This document shows, piece after piece, positions 16,156-17,971 of a DNA stretch of 17,971 nucleotides. The translations under genes were made by a program, and so were the position numbers. Position 1 is the stretch's first letter, and the number at the start of each line of letters is the position of its first letter. A model generated the notes under the pieces. It did not search any database. It was not told the origin of the DNA and was given only the letters and a program-made list of their open reading frames with translations. Origin of the DNA: Glo-17 sp964637835 (GTDB lineage Bacteria > Krumholzibacteriota > Krumholzibacteriia > LZORAL124-64-63); contig CAZWYF010000059.1 in the NCBI GenBank assembly GCA_964637835.1, positions 1-17,971 of the forward strand. Reading direction: 5' to 3'.

Positions 16156-17971
16156 CGTCCTCGCGCCGGGGCCCATCCAGCCGGGCGGGATCCAGACCGA
16201 GGCGCGCGAGCCGGCGATAGAGCGTGGTCCGCGAGACGCCGAGCAGCCGGGCGGCCTCGCTGCGGTTGCCGTCGGCCTCCTCGAGCGCCAGCAGGATGTG
16301 GGCCCGGCTCAGCGACGGCGCGTCGGCGACGAGGTCGTCCCCGCTGCCGGCCGCGGCGGTTGCGGCCTGCTCATGACCGGTGACCACCATGGCGCTCGCT
16401 CCCTTGCCGACTTCCACCTCCACGCGCCCGTTGCGCACGAGAGCGATGTGCGCCCGGCGCGCCACCACGGACAACTCACGCACGTTCCCCGGCCACGCGT
16501 ACTTCTGCAGGAGGCGGAGCGAGACGCTGTTGAAGTAGCGGTCGCTGGTGACCTTGCGGCCCGCAGCCTCGCTCAGGAAGTGGTCGAGCAGCGGGATCAC
16601 GTCCTCGGGGCGATGGCGTAGCGGCGGCAGGGGGATGGCCAGGATGGCCAGGCGATAGTAGAGGTCCTCGCGGAAGTCGCCTGCCGCCACGGCGTGCTCG
16701 AGGTCGGCATTGGTGGCGGCGATGATGCGCAGGTTCGCGCGCCGTCCCTCGGGATCGCCCAGCACGTGGTACGACCCATCCTGGAGCAACCGCAGGAGCT
16801 TGATCTGGATCTCCGTCGAGAGGTCGCCGATCTCGTCGAGGAACAGCGTGCCACCGTCAGCGGCCGCGGCGAGCCCGTGGCGATCCTCCTCCGCGCCGCT
16901 GAAGGCTCCCCTGGCGTGACCGAAGAACTCACGCTCGAACATGGAATCGGGGATGGCGGTGACGTTGACCGCGACGAACGGCCGCTCGCTCCGCGTGCTG
17001 AGTTGGTGCACGCGGCGAGCGATCACCTCCTTGCCGGTCCCGGTCTCGCCGGTCAGCAGCAGGGGCTCGTCCTCGGGCGCGAAGGCCTCCACCGCCTGCA
17101 GGACGTCCTTCATGGCCCGCGACTCGGCGATGACGATCTCGGCGGGCCGGTCATTTCCGCCGCGCGGGGCTCCCGGCTGGACTCCGGACTGCGTCCCGGG
17201 TTTCTCTCCAGGCGCCAGGGCCCGCTCGCCCTCCGCGGCCCGGCGTCGCCGTGCGCGCTCGCCGTCGTAATGAGCCTCCTCCGCCCGGCGCCGCGTGATC
17301 TGCGACTGGAGCCGCTGCACGATCCGGCTCCAGTAACTCACCCCGAGCGTCCGGGTGAGTTGCTGGGCCACCAGGGTGGTCTCCCAGGCCCGATCGAGGA
17401 CGTCGCGGGGACTCCCGGTTCCAGGCTGCTCGCTCTGCCGGACGAGGATCTCGGCCGCCACGACCCGCGCGATGGCATCCTCATGCCGCGCATCGATGTC
17501 CGCGAGAACCTCGATGGCATCCTCCGCGTACTGAAGCGCGCGCTCGAGATCCCCGGTGGCCGCCATCCCGCTGGCGAGGCAGCGCAGGATCACGCCCTCC
17601 TCGAAGCGGTCGCCCAGCTTGCGAGAATGGGTGAGCGCCCGCGCGAGCACCTCCAGACCCTCGCCGGCCCGCCCCTCCAGGATGAGGCACTCCCCCTCGC
17701 GCCGCCGGATCTCGAGAACCAGATCACCCGCCGGCGCGATGACCTCGGCGATGGCCAGCCCGCGCTTGTAGTACCGCCGCGCCTCATCAGCCTTGCCCTC
17801 ATCCCGGTAGACGTCGCCGAGAAACTCCAGCGCGAGGCATTCTTCCCGGGGAACCTGGAGAGCAGTGGCACTGGAGTAGGCCCTGGCCAGGTACTGGCGC
17901 GCGGTCTCGAAGTCACGGGTGAGCCGGTGAACGTTGCCGAGGGCTATTTGGGTTCGGGTTAGGTTGAGGGG
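16148..17971 (-). CDS. TPR-containing sigma54-dependent transcriptional activator (N-terminus outside window)
   Basis: The frame is open to the window edge, giving 607 visible residues; internal GTG codons such as that at 17650 are not the true start. The visible N-terminal part (about 1-215) has TPR-like helical repeats (for example 'ALEFLGDVYRDEGKADEARRYYKRGL'-type units near 46-72). A charged Arg/Glu linker (about 225-275) follows, then the AAA+ sigma54-interaction domain and a Fis-type HTH (about 563-592, 'NRSEAARLLGVSRTTLYRRL'). Walker A is GETGTGKE (308-315), Walker B 'GGTLFLDEIGD' (373-383), with the arginine region 'FREDLYYRL' and 'WPGNVREL'. The sigma54-contact loop reads GAFSGA instead of GAFTGA. 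TPRs probably sense a protein or peptide partner; some relatives carry an N-terminal kinase or further TPRs. Its targets are unknown, and I found no clear -24/-12 promoter in the window. Confidence 0.92.
   Translation of the reverse strand, partial: PLNLTRTQIALGNVHRLTRDFETARQYLARAYSSATALQVPREECLALEFLGDVYRDEGKADEARRYYKRGLAIAEVIAPAGDLVLEIRRREGECLILEGRAGEGLEVLARALTHSRKLGDRFEEGVILRCLASGMAATGDLERALQYAEDAIEVLADIDARHEDAIARVVAAEILVRQSEQPGTGSPRDVLDRAWETTLVAQQLTRTLGVSYWSRIVQRLQSQITRRRAEEAHYDGERARRRRAAEGERALAPGEKPGTQSGVQPGAPRGGNDRPAEIVIAESRAMKDVLQAVEAFAPEDEPLLLTGETGTGKEVIARRVHQLSTRSERPFVAVNVTAIPDSMFEREFFGHARGAFSGAEEDRHGLAAAADGGTLFLDEIGDLSTEIQIKLLRLLQDGSYHVLGDPEGRRANLRIIAATNADLEHAVAAGDFREDLYYRLAILAIPLPPLRHRPEDVIPLLDHFLSEAAGRKVTSDRYFNSVSLRLLQKYAWPGNVRELSVVARRAHIALVRNGRVEVEVGKGASAMVVTGHEQAATAAAGSGDDLVADAPSLSRAHILLALEEADGNRSEAARLLGVSRTTLYRRLARLGLDPARLDGPRREDDA

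Noticed and set aside
17590..17971. Activator starting at the internal GTG at 17650
   Set aside because: The frame continues to the window edge and encodes further TPR-like helices, so the true start lies outside the window.

Overview
This is a GC-rich bacterial chromosomal window of about 18 kb with tightly packed genes. Short spacers, Shine-Dalgarno sites, signal peptides and an outer-membrane beta-barrel protein point to a Gram-negative (diderm) bacterium. One secreted beta-propeller protein ends in a FlgD-like Ig / sorting-type domain with an 'APNPFNP' entry motif. With the high GC, this suggests an uncultured FCB-type lineage (Krumholzibacteriota, Eisenbacteria or similar). That placement is inference. 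Two runs of exactly 100 N flanked by identical short sequences show that this is a scaffold from a draft or metagenome assembly.

Layout, left to right. (1) Positions 1-217: a patch of much lower GC, a possible C-terminal tail of an off-window gene, and a 17-bp tandem repeat. (2) Minus strand 218-4539: mutA-mutB, the two subunits of adenosylcobalamin-dependent methylmalonyl-CoA mutase, coupled by a GTGA overlap. (3) Minus strand 4787-7060: a secreted LVIVD-like beta-propeller protein with a FlgD-like C-terminus, apparently its own transcription unit, with a candidate sigma70 promoter and a good intrinsic terminator. (4) Plus strand 7298-10189: a YjbR/MmcQ-fold protein overlapping a patatin-POTRA-beta-barrel protein of the type Vd (PlpD-like) class. 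(5) Minus strand 10186-11409: a membrane-anchored metallophosphoesterase, convergent with the patatin gene. (6) Plus strand 11580-16056: five overlapping genes, a Zur-like Fur-family regulator, znuA, znuC, znuB and an HI0933/YhiN-family flavoprotein. (7) Minus strand 16148 to the window edge: a TPR-containing sigma54-dependent activator whose N-terminus lies outside the window.

How they work together. The clearest system is zinc uptake: a metal-sensing repressor and a complete ABC importer overlap by 4, 4 and 8 bases, with a flavoprotein added by a further 4-base overlap. A perfect 7-2-7 palindrome sits in the divergent spacer upstream of zur and is the best operator candidate. The mutase pair belongs to propionate/methylmalonate carbon flow; its usual chaperone (meaB) and epimerase are not in this window.

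I see no CRISPR array, tRNA, rRNA, complete mobile element, defence or biosynthetic cluster, and I do not claim a new system here. The most useful second looks are the two assembly-gap artefacts, the candidate Zur operator, the near-leaderless metallophosphoesterase promoter, the GAFSGA variant in the activator, and the many short tandem duplications at gene edges and in linkers. No intergenic stretch exceeds 300 bases.
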